Assembly (NCBI RefSeq): GCF_000017405.1
Contig: NC_009667.1
Span: 1,722,001 to 1,786,000 of the forward strand
Direction of reading: 5' to 3'
From: Brucella anthropi ATCC 49188
GTDB lineage: Bacteria > Pseudomonadota > Alphaproteobacteria > Rhizobiales > Rhizobiaceae
Length of the DNA: 64,000 bases
Part shown: piece by piece, positions 36,219-48,237 of the stretch
Layout of the letters: each line of letters begins with the position of its first letter
Position numbering within the stretch: the stretch's first letter is position 1
Program-made: the position numbers and the translations under genes
The notes under the pieces: generated by a model
Seen by the model: only the letters and a program-made list of their open reading frames with translations
Database searches by the model: none
Told to the model about the DNA's origin: nothing

Positions 36219-38090
36219 ATGACGTCTGAACCAGACAAGGACAAGACGAAGCGGAGTGCGCCCAAGAAAGAGCGCCGCCGCAAAAAGCCCAGGCGCAGTG
36301 TCTCGGAGCGTCTGCGCAAGAGTTCGGCCAAGCTGATTGGTGGTTCTCCGTCACGCGACGGAACCGATCTTTTCTCCCAAGTCTCGATGATGGTGGGAGC
36401 TTTTATGGTCTCGCCGGTGCGCAATACGCTGATTGCGCTCGGGACCGGTATTTTCGTTCTCATCGTGCTGATCGCCATCGGACAGGTTGCTATCAATCGC
36501 TGGAACGAACCCTTCTACGATGCGCTTGCGCGCAAGGATTTGCAGGCTTTCTTCCATCAGCTGATGGTTTTCTTCGGGATTGCGGGCAGCCTGCTTGTGC
36601 TCAACGTTTCGCAAACCTGGCTCAACCAGATGTTCAAGCTCAAGATGCGTGAAGGACTGGCGCGCGATCTCGTGGGGCAATGGCTGGTGCCGGGTCGGGC
36701 ATTTCGTCTCGCCAATGCCGGCGAGATCGGCATCAATCCCGATCAGCGCCTGCATGAGGATGCACGTCACTTTGCAGAAATGTCGTGCGATCTTGGGATC
36801 AACCTCCTCCAGTCGACCGTCATTCTGGTGAGCTTCGTCGGTGTCCTGTGGTCGCTCTCAAGTGGCTTTGTGTTTCATGTCGCGGGCTACAGTTTCTCCA
36901 TTCCCGGCTACATGGTCTGGGCTGTCATTATCTACGCGGCCTCTGCCTCATGGCTGACATGGATCGTCGGGCGCAGTCTGGTCAATATCAACGCCAATCG
37001 CTATGCGCGCGAGGCGGATTTCCGCGCATCGCTGATGCGGGTCAACGAACATCTGGATGCCATCACCCTGTCGCGCGGCGAAGGGGATGAGAGACGTCGT
37101 CTCGATCTGGATATCGATGCGGTTCTGGCCGCAATCCGCAAGATCGTCTATGCGACCACGCGATTGACCTGGGTAACGGCCGGTTACGGCTGGCTGACAA
37201 TTGTGGCACCGATCCTCGTGGCGGCTCCGGTCTATTTCGGCGGTGGTCTGACATTCGGCGGGCTGATGATGGCCGTCGGCGCATTCTCACAGGTGCACAA
37301 TGCGCTGCGCTGGTTCGTCGACAATTTCGGGGCGATTGCGGACTGGCGGGCGACGCTGCTGCGTGTCGCGAGTTTCCGTCAGGCGGTGCTGCGCATGGAC
37401 GAGCTTGGTCATCTGGACCGGCAGATCGATCTTGAGACGAACGAAGATGACAGGCTGACGCTGGACGGTGTTTCCATCGCCGCCCCCGATCAGTGCCTGA
37501 AGCTCTCCCGCAAGGCTTTTTCGGTAACACCCGGCGAGCGGGTGCTTGTGACGGGCGGGACCGAAACGCAAAGAACGCTGCTGTTCCGCGCATTGGGCGG
37601 GCTTTGGCCATGGGGCGAGGGGCGGATCGGCATGCCGGTTGGCGATGGTGTCGCCTTCATGCCGCGCGCGCCTTATTTCCCGCCGGGCAACCTCAAGGGC
37701 GTGATCGTCTATCCGCTTGATATCAAGAAATTTTCTGAACAGGATCTGGAAAATGTCCTGCGGCGTGCCGGGCTTGAACGGCTTTCCACGAGCATGGATC
37801 GTGTTGCGCGCTGGGATCGCGTGCTGACGGACGATGAGCGCCAATGTATCGCCTTCGCCCGCCTCATATTGCAGAAACCGCAGTGGATCGTGATTGACGG
37901 TGCGCTCGATGGTCTCGACGCTGAAGCCTATGACAGGATTCGCGACATGCTGAACACCGAATTGAAGGATGCAGCCGTGATCCAATTCGGCAAGCCGCAT
38001 TTGCATGACGGTCTTTTCACACAGCAGATCAATCTGGAAGACGATCCTTCAGGAAAGCCTCTGGAGCTGCCAGCCTTGAAAACAGCATGA
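36219..38090 (+). CDS. ABC_membrane_2 family protein with degenerate ATPase domain
   Basis: A 623-residue fusion of an SbmA/BacA-type membrane domain (about 55-370; NRWNEPFYDAL, NPDQRLHEDARHF, ANRYAREADFR) and an ABC ATPase-like domain. A strongly basic N-terminus (KKERRRKKPRRS) precedes it. The ATPase motifs are eroded: the P-loop position is GGTETQRT (446-453) without the GKS/T, the signature is LTDDERQ, and Walker B ends VIDGALDGLD without the catalytic Glu. The membrane part looks intact. Possible roles are peptide or long-chain acyl transport as in ExsE/BacA relatives, or regulation. The frame is unbroken. Confidence 0.85.
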   Translation: MTSEPDKDKTKRSAPKKERRRKKPRRSVSERLRKSSAKLIGGSPSRDGTDLFSQVSMMVGAFMVSPVRNTLIALGTGIFVLIVLIAIGQVAINRWNEPFYDALARKDLQAFFHQLMVFFGIAGSLLVLNVSQTWLNQMFKLKMREGLARDLVGQWLVPGRAFRLANAGEIGINPDQRLHEDARHFAEMSCDLGINLLQSTVILVSFVGVLWSLSSGFVFHVAGYSFSIPGYMVWAVIIYAASASWLTWIVGRSLVNINANRYAREADFRASLMRVNEHLDAITLSRGEGDERRRLDLDIDAVLAAIRKIVYATTRLTWVTAGYGWLTIVAPILVAAPVYFGGGLTFGGLMMAVGAFSQVHNALRWFVDNFGAIADWRATLLRVASFRQAVLRMDELGHLDRQIDLETNEDDRLTLDGVSIAAPDQCLKLSRKAFSVTPGERVLVTGGTETQRTLLFRALGGLWPWGEGRIGMPVGDGVAFMPRAPYFPPGNLKGVIVYPLDIKKFSEQDLENVLRRAGLERLSTSMDRVARWDRVLTDDERQCIAFARLILQKPQWIVIDGALDGLDAEAYDRIRDMLNTELKDAAVIQFGKPHLHDGLFTQQINLEDDPSGKPLELPALKTA

Positions 38091-38093
38091 AAA

Positions 38094-38120
38094 AAGCCGC
38101 CGGGATGACCGGCGGCTTTT
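38094..38120. terminator. Bidirectional terminator
   Basis: AAGCCGCCGG-GATGA-CCGGCGGCTT stem with A and T runs on both sides, between the convergent ABC-like gene and carB. Confidence 0.88.
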
Positions 38121-38144
38121 TTGTTTCGGGATGTCTTCAGGCTA

Positions 38145-41630
<3,486 letters not shown>

Positions 41631-41654
41631 GGGCGCTCGTCCTATCTTCTTCGC

Positions 41655-41757
41655 GCGCATGATCTTGTCCGAAAACCGGTTCCCATTTTTCGGGATCATG
41701 CTCTTGTTTTACGCATGTCTTTGTCTCGAAACCGCTTCCCACTTTCGAGAGACATGC
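41655..41757. repeat. RIME-like repeats upstream of carB
   Basis: Two successive hairpins: GCATGATCTTGTCCGAAAAC to GTTTTTCGGGATCATGC-like, then GCATGTCTTTGTCTCGAAAC to TCGAGAGACATGC. The rest of 41631-41971 is gene-free and should hold the carB promoter; a GCGGGC palindromic stretch near 41790 is also present. Confidence 0.65.
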
Positions 41758-41971
41758 TGCTTAGCCTGCCAGAAAAGCCCGCACGGTTTTCCGGCGGGTT
41801 GGCAGCGTATGAATTCTGTGGGCTAAGCGGGCCTTATAGGCAATCGATTCCGAAAGCGGAACCCCACAAATCGTTTTATTTCAAAGAAAGTGCGGGCATT
41901 CACGAAAATTCTTGCCCGCCTCATACTTTCTCTGTCGATGTTATGACCGAAACACAGTGCTCGCGGGCCGT

Positions 41972-43054
41972 TCAGGCTTCTGCCTGAGCGACCTTCAGCG
42001 ATGGTTTGTTGCGCTTTGTGAGCATATGGCCGAGCCTGTTCGACGGTAGTTCGATCAAGCGATAGGAAATCTTTGCTGCGATGATCGCACCAATCACGAT
42101 GGCAGCCATGCCGGCGATCTCAAATGTGGGGCCGAGGTTCAGCTTCCGCATCACCGCCCAGCCAAAACCGACCACGAACATATGTGTCAGGTAGAGCGAA
42201 TAGGAAGTCGCCCCGAGATCGACAAAGAAATTGTCTCGCAGGTCGCCGAGCCAGCGCTCGATGCCCAATGCACCGGCAACCAGTAAAACAGCCGCACCGC
42301 ACATGATGAGATAAGTGAAGAAGTTGTTGAACGCGACCAGTGGGGTGGAGAAGGTGCCGTAAAGCGCCGCTATGGCGAGGACACCAATTCCGGCCAGCGC
42401 GACCGGGGACAATTTTTCCCACAGGCGATGCTTTTCCGCTTCGGCCAGCCACATGCCGCACATGAATGTCAGCAGGTTCTTGTGAAGATAGAATGCCGCG
42501 ATGCTCGCCGATGGTTCGACGAAGAAGCTTCCGATGACACATGCGCCGAAGATACCGGTCAGCAAGATCGTGCGCTGCAAGGCATTCTTGCACCACCAGA
42601 ACAAAGCGAACACAAGATAGAAGAACAATTCGTAGTTCAGCGACCAGCCGAGTTTGAAGATCGGGCGCCAATCGCTTGGGTCACCCGGTGTGGCGGCGGG
42701 TATGAAGAACAGCGATTTGATGAAATAGCCCACATCCGGAACCGTCGTCTTGAACAGTGACGGCAGATAGAGAGCGCAGATGAAAACCGTGATCGTGCAG
42801 AGCCAGTAAAGCGGCACGATGCGGAAAACGCGGCGCAGCAGAAAGTCACCGGGCCTGAACGGGCCGTCGGCATTGACATAGGCGATGATGAAACCGCTGA
42901 TGACGAAGAACAGTTGAACGCCGAAAACACCCAGCATCGTGATGGCATTGTTTGTTTCTGCGCGCGGATGTTCGATCGTATGGGCGATCAGGACGGCCGT
43001 TGCCGCAAGACCGCGTAATATCTGGATCGAATAAAGCTGTTTTCGATTCTGCAT
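41972..43054 (-). CDS. Acyltransferase family 3 membrane protein
   Basis: A 360-residue polytopic membrane protein of the OafA/NodX-like acyltransferase family. It opens with the signature LRGLAATAVLIAHTIEH (catalytic-type His) and GVFGVQLFFVISGFI, with about ten helices in all. Such proteins O-acetylate surface polysaccharides or succinoglycan-type sugars. The acceptor is unknown; LPS O-antigen modification is a guess. It is a single gene upstream of carB on the same strand. Confidence 0.87.
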   Translation of the reverse strand: MQNRKQLYSIQILRGLAATAVLIAHTIEHPRAETNNAITMLGVFGVQLFFVISGFIIAYVNADGPFRPGDFLLRRVFRIVPLYWLCTITVFICALYLPSLFKTTVPDVGYFIKSLFFIPAATPGDPSDWRPIFKLGWSLNYELFFYLVFALFWWCKNALQRTILLTGIFGACVIGSFFVEPSASIAAFYLHKNLLTFMCGMWLAEAEKHRLWEKLSPVALAGIGVLAIAALYGTFSTPLVAFNNFFTYLIMCGAAVLLVAGALGIERWLGDLRDNFFVDLGATSYSLYLTHMFVVGFGWAVMRKLNLGPTFEIAGMAAIVIGAIIAAKISYRLIELPSNRLGHMLTKRNKPSLKVAQAEA

Positions 43055-43392
43055 CGTCTATGCCCCCATTGACAGAGCATGCTTTAGCGAATGCCGCGCA
43101 TTTCCGCAATTACTAGCGTATAGATTGTGGAGGCTTCGCCTTCATGTTTGTGACATTGTGAAGGAAGCCGTCAATTTTTCTAGGATCCCTTCCATTGATG
43201 CTTGTTTTGACAGGTTTTGTCTATCGAAGCAGGAGGGGATTTCTATTGTCCAAACTATTGCGAAAGAGTCTTCGTTTGTGATTGACACTGCCATTTACTT
43301 TTTATGTTGCCGTGCCAACTCTTTATGCGACAATTACATGTATAGGTTGGTGCTGCTTCGTCGAGAGCGGCACGGTGTAGGGGAGTTGGTCA
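43055..43392. other. Gene-free divergent promoter region
   Basis: An AT-richer spacer between the acyltransferase and zinc peptidase genes. It contains a bulged hairpin (GGCTTCGCCTTCA with TGAAGGAAGCC, about 43130-43170) and a TTGACA near 43283 that may be the -35 of the peptidase gene. No ORF is supported. Confidence 0.4.
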
Positions 43393-44325
43393 ATGCGCTG
43401 GCAAGGCCGTAGGCAAAGTGACAATGTGGAAGATCAGCGCGGGGCGCAGGGCGGTGGCATAGGTGGCGGCTTCGGTCGCGGCGGGGGCCTTGGCGGTCCC
43501 GGCTTTCGAATCGTTCGCGGTGGCGGCATTTCCGGTATTCTCATTCTGGTGGTGATGTTCTTCGTGCTGCGTGCGGTTGGTATCGATCCGCTGCCGATCC
43601 TGTTCGGCGATGGCAGCATGGGGCCAAGCGTAACCCAGCAAGCCGGTCAATCCGGACGGACCGCTGCCGAGGGGGGCGCGGTTGCCAATGATGAGACAAC
43701 GCAGTTCGCCCGCACCGTGCTGGCCGAGACGGAAGACGTCTGGAGCGGCATTTTCAAGTCACGCGGCCAGACCTACACGCCGCCGACCATGGTGCTCTTT
43801 TCCGGACAGGTTCGTTCGGCTTGCGGCTTTGCTTCCGCGGCGTCCGGGCCGTTTTATTGCCCCGGCGATCGCAAGCTCTACATCGATCTGAGTTTCTATA
43901 AGGAACTGGCAAACCGTTTTGGCGCTTCCGGCGATTTCGCACAGGCCTATGTCCTTGCGCATGAGGTCGGGCACCATATCCAGAACCTGCTTGGCATTCT
44001 GCCCAAGTTCAACCAGATGCGTCAGCAGATGAGCGAAGCGCAGGCCAACCAGATGTCGGTTCGTGTTGAGCTTCAGGCCGATTGCTTCGCCGGTGTATGG
44101 GGTTACTACACGGAGCAGAAGGGTATTCTGGAAGCAGGCGACCTTGAAGAAGCTCTGAATGCGGCACACCAGATCGGTGATGACACGCTGCAGCGCCGTA
44201 GTCAGGGTTATGTTGTTCCGGAAAGCTTCAATCATGGCACATCCGCCCAGCGCGCCAAGTGGTTCCAGCGCGGCTTCGATAGCGGCAAGCTGGAATCCTG
44301 CGATACATTCAGCGGTGATGTTTAA
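43393..44325 (+). CDS. ypfJ: Neutral zinc metallopeptidase (YpfJ family)
   Basis: A 310-residue membrane-anchored zincin-like protein. A Gly/Arg-rich cytoplasmic N-terminus and one helix (ILILVVMFFVLRAVG, about 49-63) precede the periplasmic domain. Zinc motif HEVGHH starts at H190 with E191 and H194; a further acidic ligand lies in VELQADCFAGVW. Substrate and role are unknown. GGAG lies 7 bases before ATG 43393; a strong terminator follows. Confidence 0.9.
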   Translation: MRWQGRRQSDNVEDQRGAQGGGIGGGFGRGGGLGGPGFRIVRGGGISGILILVVMFFVLRAVGIDPLPILFGDGSMGPSVTQQAGQSGRTAAEGGAVANDETTQFARTVLAETEDVWSGIFKSRGQTYTPPTMVLFSGQVRSACGFASAASGPFYCPGDRKLYIDLSFYKELANRFGASGDFAQAYVLAHEVGHHIQNLLGILPKFNQMRQQMSEAQANQMSVRVELQADCFAGVWGYYTEQKGILEAGDLEEALNAAHQIGDDTLQRRSQGYVVPESFNHGTSAQRAKWFQRGFDSGKLESCDTFSGDV

Positions 44326-44344
44326 AGTCGTTCTGATACTGTAG

Positions 44345-44370
44345 AAAAAGGCGGTTTCGACCGCCTTTTT
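44345..44370 (+). terminator. Rho-independent terminator
   Basis: AAAAAGGCGGT-TTCG-ACCGCCTTTTT stem 19 bases after the ypfJ stop. Confidence 0.92.
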
Positions 44371-44590
44371 CTTTGTGGAGGAAAAACGCCCGTTCTTTTT
44401 GTCGAAAGCCTGCAATATTCGCCTTGTCGTGAAATAATTTTCCAGATAAATGCATTCGCACCGGCGCGGCCTTTTTCCGATTTGCAAGCGTGACGCTCAA
44501 TTTTGAGCGGCGATGGCGCGCGAGTTCTCCAATCAACACAATTTATGAATGTTCCACCTTTTCAGTCGTGGAGCATATTTCAGGTGTCCC

Positions 44591-45829
44591 ATGCATGATC
44601 CCCAGTTTGTACGGCGGGGCTTGTTACTCGTCTTTATGACACTGTTCCTCGACATTATCGGCATTGCGATCATCATGCCGGTTCTGCCGACTTTTCTCGA
44701 AGAGCTGACCGGCGCGGATATCAGCACTGCAGCCGTCGATGGTGGCTGGCTTTTGCTGGTCTATGCCGGAATGCAGTTCCTGTTCGCGCCGATGATCGGC
44801 AATCTGAGCGACCGTTTCGGGCGCCGGCCGGTGCTGCTCGCCTCGATTTTCACCTTCGCACTCGACAATCTGATCTGTGCGCTCGCAACCACCTATTGGA
44901 TGCTGTTTGTCGGTCGTGTGCTGGCAGGCATCAGCGGAGCAAGCTTCGCGACGGCATCCGCCTACATTGCCGATGTCAGCGATGACAGCAATCGTGCGCG
45001 CAATTTCGGCCTGATCGGCATTGCTTTCGGTGTCGGCTTTGCGCTTGGTCCGGTGCTGGGCGGCTTGCTGGGGGAGTTCGGTCCGCGCGTTCCGTTCTAC
45101 GGAGCGGCGTTCCTGTCGTTCATCAACTTCATCCTCGCCTATTTCCTGTTGCCGGAGACGTTGACGCGTGAAAACCGGCGCACCTTCCAGATCGCCCGCG
45201 CCAATCCGCTGGGCGCGCTCAAGCAGATGCGAAGCTATCCCGGCATCGGCTGGGTGGTGCTGGTCTTCTTCCTGTTCTGGCTGGCCCATGCCGTCTATCC
45301 GTCCGTCTGGGCCTTCGTCGGTGCTTATCGCTATAACTGGAGCGAAGCCCAGATAGGTCTGTCGCTGGGGCTTTTCGGTATCGGCGCGGCGTTCGTGATG
45401 GCGCTGGTTCTGCCAAGGGTCTTGCCGGTGCTTGGCGAGCGGCGCACAGCGATCACAGGCGTGCTGTTTTCCTGTCTTGGCATGATTGGATACGCCATCG
45501 CATGGGAAGGCTGGATGGTTTATGCCGTCATCTTCCTGACGGCGCTGGAAGGTCTGGCCGATCCGCCGCTGCGCAGTATTGCGGCAGGCAAGGTTCCGCC
45601 TTCCGCGCAAGGCGAATTGCAGGGTGCACTGACAAGCGTGTCGAGTATTACGACCATCATCGGCCCGCTCATCTTCACGCAGCTTTTCGCCGTGTTCACC
45701 GGCATGAATGCGCCGTTCGTCTTCGCTGGAATGCCCTATGCTGTGGGAGCCGGACTGGTTTTTCTGGCACTGGTCATCGTGGTGGCGCGGGTGCGTCCAA
45801 CGCCCTTGGCCAAGCCCTCAGAGGTTTGA
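44591..45829 (+). CDS. TetA-like MFS efflux transporter
   Basis: A 412-residue major facilitator with 12 predicted helices. Motif A is [12 protein letters not shown] in the loop after helix 2, and [15 protein letters not shown] in helix 1 and [11 protein letters not shown] match TetA(A/B/C)-type drug:H+ antiporters. Tetracycline export is possible, but many chromosomal relatives do not confer resistance. ATG 44591 has AGG 7 bases upstream. It is monocistronic with a terminator. Confidence 0.88.
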   Translation: MHDPQFVRRGLLLVFMTLFLDIIGIAIIMPVLPTFLEELTGADISTAAVDGGWLLLVYAGMQFLFAPMIGNLSDRFGRRPVLLASIFTFALDNLICALATTYWMLFVGRVLAGISGASFATASAYIADVSDDSNRARNFGLIGIAFGVGFALGPVLGGLLGEFGPRVPFYGAAFLSFINFILAYFLLPETLTRENRRTFQIARANPLGALKQMRSYPGIGWVVLVFFLFWLAHAVYPSVWAFVGAYRYNWSEAQIGLSLGLFGIGAAFVMALVLPRVLPVLGERRTAITGVLFSCLGMIGYAIAWEGWMVYAVIFLTALEGLADPPLRSIAAGKVPPSAQGELQGALTSVSSITTIIGPLIFTQLFAVFTGMNAPFVFAGMPYAVGAGLVFLALVIVVARVRPTPLAKPSEV

Positions 45830-45845
45830 TCGATACGGAAAATGA

Positions 45846-45873
45846 AAAGGCCGGAGTTTTTACTCCGGCCTTT
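45846..45873 (+). terminator. Rho-independent terminator
   Basis: AAAAGGCCGGAGT-TTTT-ACTCCGGCCTTTT stem about 17 bases after the MFS gene. Confidence 0.9.
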
Positions 45874-45898
45874 TACTTCGATAATTCTTTTGGATGGC

Positions 45899-46003
45899 TT
45901 AGAGCGCGTTTCGATCTGATTGAATCAGATCGGCGCTCTAACTGTTTGTTTTGACGCGCATCTCTTCCGAAAACCGTTTCACACTTTTCGGGATGCGCTC
46001 TAA
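45899..46003. repeat. RIME-like mosaic repeat
   Basis: AGAGCGCGTTTCGATCTGAT with ATCAGATCGGCGCTCT, then CTGTTTGTTTTGACGCGCAT and CCGAAAACCGTTTCACACTT. The last bases overlap the carA stop codon. Confidence 0.75.
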
Positions 46004-47223
46004 GCCGCCTGTTCGCGTTCCGGAAGCGGCGTTTCGCCCTTCTTTTCGCGGATCAGGTTGATGAAGCGGCGGAACAGATAGTGCGAATCCTGCGGGCCGG
46101 GCGATGCTTCCGGATGGTGCTGCACCGAGAATACCGGCTTGCCGACGACGCGCAGGCCGCAATTGGTGCCGTCGAAGAGCGACACATGTGTTTCCTCGAC
46201 ATTTTCCGGCAGCGAGTCTGAATCGACCGCGAAGCCGTGGTTCATCGATACGATCTCGACCTTGCCGGTCGTGTAGTCCTTCACCGGATGGTTGGCGCCG
46301 TGATGGCCCTGATGCATTTTCTCGGTGCGTCCGCCAAGTGCGAGCGCAAGCATCTGGTGGCCGAGGCAGATGCCGAAGACCGGAAGATCGGTTTCGACAA
46401 GCTTCTTGATGGTTGGAACGGCATATGCGCCGGTCGCTGCCGGATCGCCAGGACCGTTGGACAGGAAGACGCCATCCGGGTTGTGGGCCAGAACGTCCTC
46501 AGCCGTTGCCGTTGCAGGCAGCACGGTGACCTTTGCGCCGAGGCCGGTGAGCAGGCGCAGAATGTTACGTTTCACGCCGAAGTCGAGCGCCACCACGTGA
46601 TATTCCGGGGTGTCCTGTTCGCCATAGCCGTCTGCGAGCGTCCATGGAGTTTCTTTCCATGTGAGGCTCTGGCCAACCGTGACGTCCTTGGCGAGATCGA
46701 GATTTTCAAGACCGCTCCATGCGGCGGCGCGTGCCTTGAGTGCTTCGAGGTCGAACTTGCCGCTCGGATCATGAGCAATGACTGCGTTCTGTGCGCCGCG
46801 CTCGCGGATGAGCGAGGTCAACGCGCGTGTATCGATACCGGCCAGTGCAATGACGCCGCGGTTCTTCAGCCACGCATCCAGATCTTCCGTTGCGCGGAAA
46901 TTCGATGGTGACGTGATGTCAGCCTTGAAGATCGCGCCGACTGCGCCGTGGCGATTGGCCGGCGTCAGGTCTTCAACGTCTTCGGCATTGGTGCCGACAT
47001 TGCCGATATGCGGGAAGGTGAAGGTTACGATCTGACCGGCATAAGACGGGTCGGTCAGGATTTCTTCGTAACCGGTCAGCGCCGTGTTGAACACGACCTC
47101 GGCTTCAATCGCACCGATTGCACCGAGGCCTTTGCCTTCGATCACGGTTCCGTCCGCAAGTACGAGGATGGCGGTTCGCTTCTCAACAGTCCAGGGTGCT
47201 GTTTTCGATGTGGTTTCTGTCAT
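46000..47223 (-). CDS. carA: Carbamoyl-phosphate synthase small subunit
   Basis: A 407-residue glutaminase subunit passing ammonia to CarB. The class I amidotransferase nucleophile is C286 in FGICLGHQ, with catalytic H-E in FSVQHHPEASPGP. The N-terminal domain (GYEEILTDPSYAGQIV) binds CarB. ATG 47223 has GGAG 8 bases upstream; a GTG at 47232 is less well placed. The stop codon lies in a RIME-like repeat. Confidence 0.97.
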   Translation of the reverse strand: MTETTSKTAPWTVEKRTAILVLADGTVIEGKGLGAIGAIEAEVVFNTALTGYEEILTDPSYAGQIVTFTFPHIGNVGTNAEDVEDLTPANRHGAVGAIFKADITSPSNFRATEDLDAWLKNRGVIALAGIDTRALTSLIRERGAQNAVIAHDPSGKFDLEALKARAAAWSGLENLDLAKDVTVGQSLTWKETPWTLADGYGEQDTPEYHVVALDFGVKRNILRLLTGLGAKVTVLPATATAEDVLAHNPDGVFLSNGPGDPAATGAYAVPTIKKLVETDLPVFGICLGHQMLALALGGRTEKMHQGHHGANHPVKDYTTGKVEIVSMNHGFAVDSDSLPENVEETHVSLFDGTNCGLRVVGKPVFSVQHHPEASPGPQDSHYLFRRFINLIREKKGETPLPEREQAA

Positions 47224-47281
47224 GGTCTGCACTCCTGATTGTTAGCCGCGCGCCAGCGTGTGCTGTTATTTCGTTGCCAGC

Positions 47282-47385
47282 TAGAGCGTCGAACTGATGG
47301 AATCAAATCGACGCTCTAACTGTTTGTTTCCATGCATGCCGTTGTCCCAAAACCGGTTCCCACTTTTGGGCGGCATGCTTTATCC
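47282..47385. repeat. RIME-like mosaic repeat upstream of carA
   Basis: AGAGCGTCGAACTGAT with ATCAAATCGACGCTCT, followed by TGCCGTTGTCCCAAAACCGG and GGCGGCATGC. Same two-hairpin design as elsewhere in the window. Confidence 0.7.
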
Positions 47386-47706
47386 GGCACGCGTTCGTGT
47401 TTCAACCTGCCACCGGAAGGGTGGCTTGAAAGATGAAGCGTCAAGGGTCATATATGCGCCAAAAGGCAGCGGGGATTTTAAACCTCCCGCCGCGAGCACG
47501 TGCCGATGTCCTGCTAAGCCTTGAGCAATAGAGAAACTTGGACGCCGGGTCAATCGTCCGAGGCCATGCTTTCCTGAAATAATGACGATAATCGTCGTAT
47601 TATTATTTCTCGGGATGGTGGTTCGGACAACTCGGCGATTCTATTCGCTTGTTGTATAGATGCAGGAAACGAACAACAAAGAACTTACACCGTCAGGAGA
47701 GACGTT
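47386..47706. other. Gene-free region between carA and the YqeY gene
   Basis: It holds the divergent promoters of carA and the YqeY-like gene. A small dyad, ATAATGACGATAATCGTCGTATTAT, is seen at about 47579-47603. No ORF is supported. Confidence 0.4.
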
Positions 47707-48159
47707 ATGCTTCGCCAGGAGATTTCCCAGGCCCTCACGACCGCGCTGAAAGCACAGGAGAAGCGTCGCATGTCGACGCTGCGTTTGATCCTGGCTGCGG
47801 TAAAGGACCGAGATATCGCCAACCGTACTGCTGGCAAGGACCCGGTCGGGGATGAAGAATTGCTGGGTATTCTCGGCAAGATGGTCAAGCAGCGCGAAGA
47901 ATCCGCCCGCATCTATGAAGAAGGCAGCCGTCTTGAGCTCGCTGAAGCCGAGCGCGAGGAAATCACGATCATTTCCGAGTTTCTGCCGCAGCAGATGACC
48001 GAGGATGAGGTCAAGCAGGCCTGTGCCGATGTGATTGCCGAGATCGGCGCCCAGGGCCTGCGTGACATGGGCAAGTGCATGGCTGTTCTGAAGGAGCGCT
48101 ATGCAGGCAAGATGGATTTCACCAAGGCCAGCGCCATCGTGAAATCGCTTCTGCAGTGA
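47707..48159 (+). CDS. yqeY: GatB/YqeY domain protein
   Basis: A 150-residue cytoplasmic helical protein. The YqeY domain resembles the tRNA-binding tail of the amidotransferase subunit GatB: MLRQEISQALTTALKAQEK, LRLILAAVKDRDIA and FLPQQMTEDEV. Precise function is unknown, with a tRNA link inferred from the fold. AGGAG lies 7 bases before ATG 47707. Two hairpins follow the stop. Confidence 0.92.
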   Translation: MLRQEISQALTTALKAQEKRRMSTLRLILAAVKDRDIANRTAGKDPVGDEELLGILGKMVKQREESARIYEEGSRLELAEAEREEITIISEFLPQQMTEDEVKQACADVIAEIGAQGLRDMGKCMAVLKERYAGKMDFTKASAIVKSLLQ

Positions 48160-48220
48160 AAGCGAAAGGCATAAGTGCCTTTCGCTTTTGTTTCAGCCCC
48201 CGCTCTGGCGGGGGCTTTCT
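48160..48220 (+). terminator. Double terminator after yqeY
   Basis: AAGCGAAAGGCA-TAAG-TGCCTTTCGCTT (48160-48187) followed by TTTG, then AGCCCCCGC-TCTG-GCGGGGGCT (48195-48216) followed by TTCT. The second may also serve the convergent symporter gene. Confidence 0.88.
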
Positions 48221-48237
48221 ATTGTTTGGCGTTATAC

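Noticed and set aside
44591..45829. Acquired tetracycline-resistance gene
   Set aside because: Composition matches the surrounding chromosome and no mobile element is adjacent; better called a TetA-like chromosomal MFS pump.
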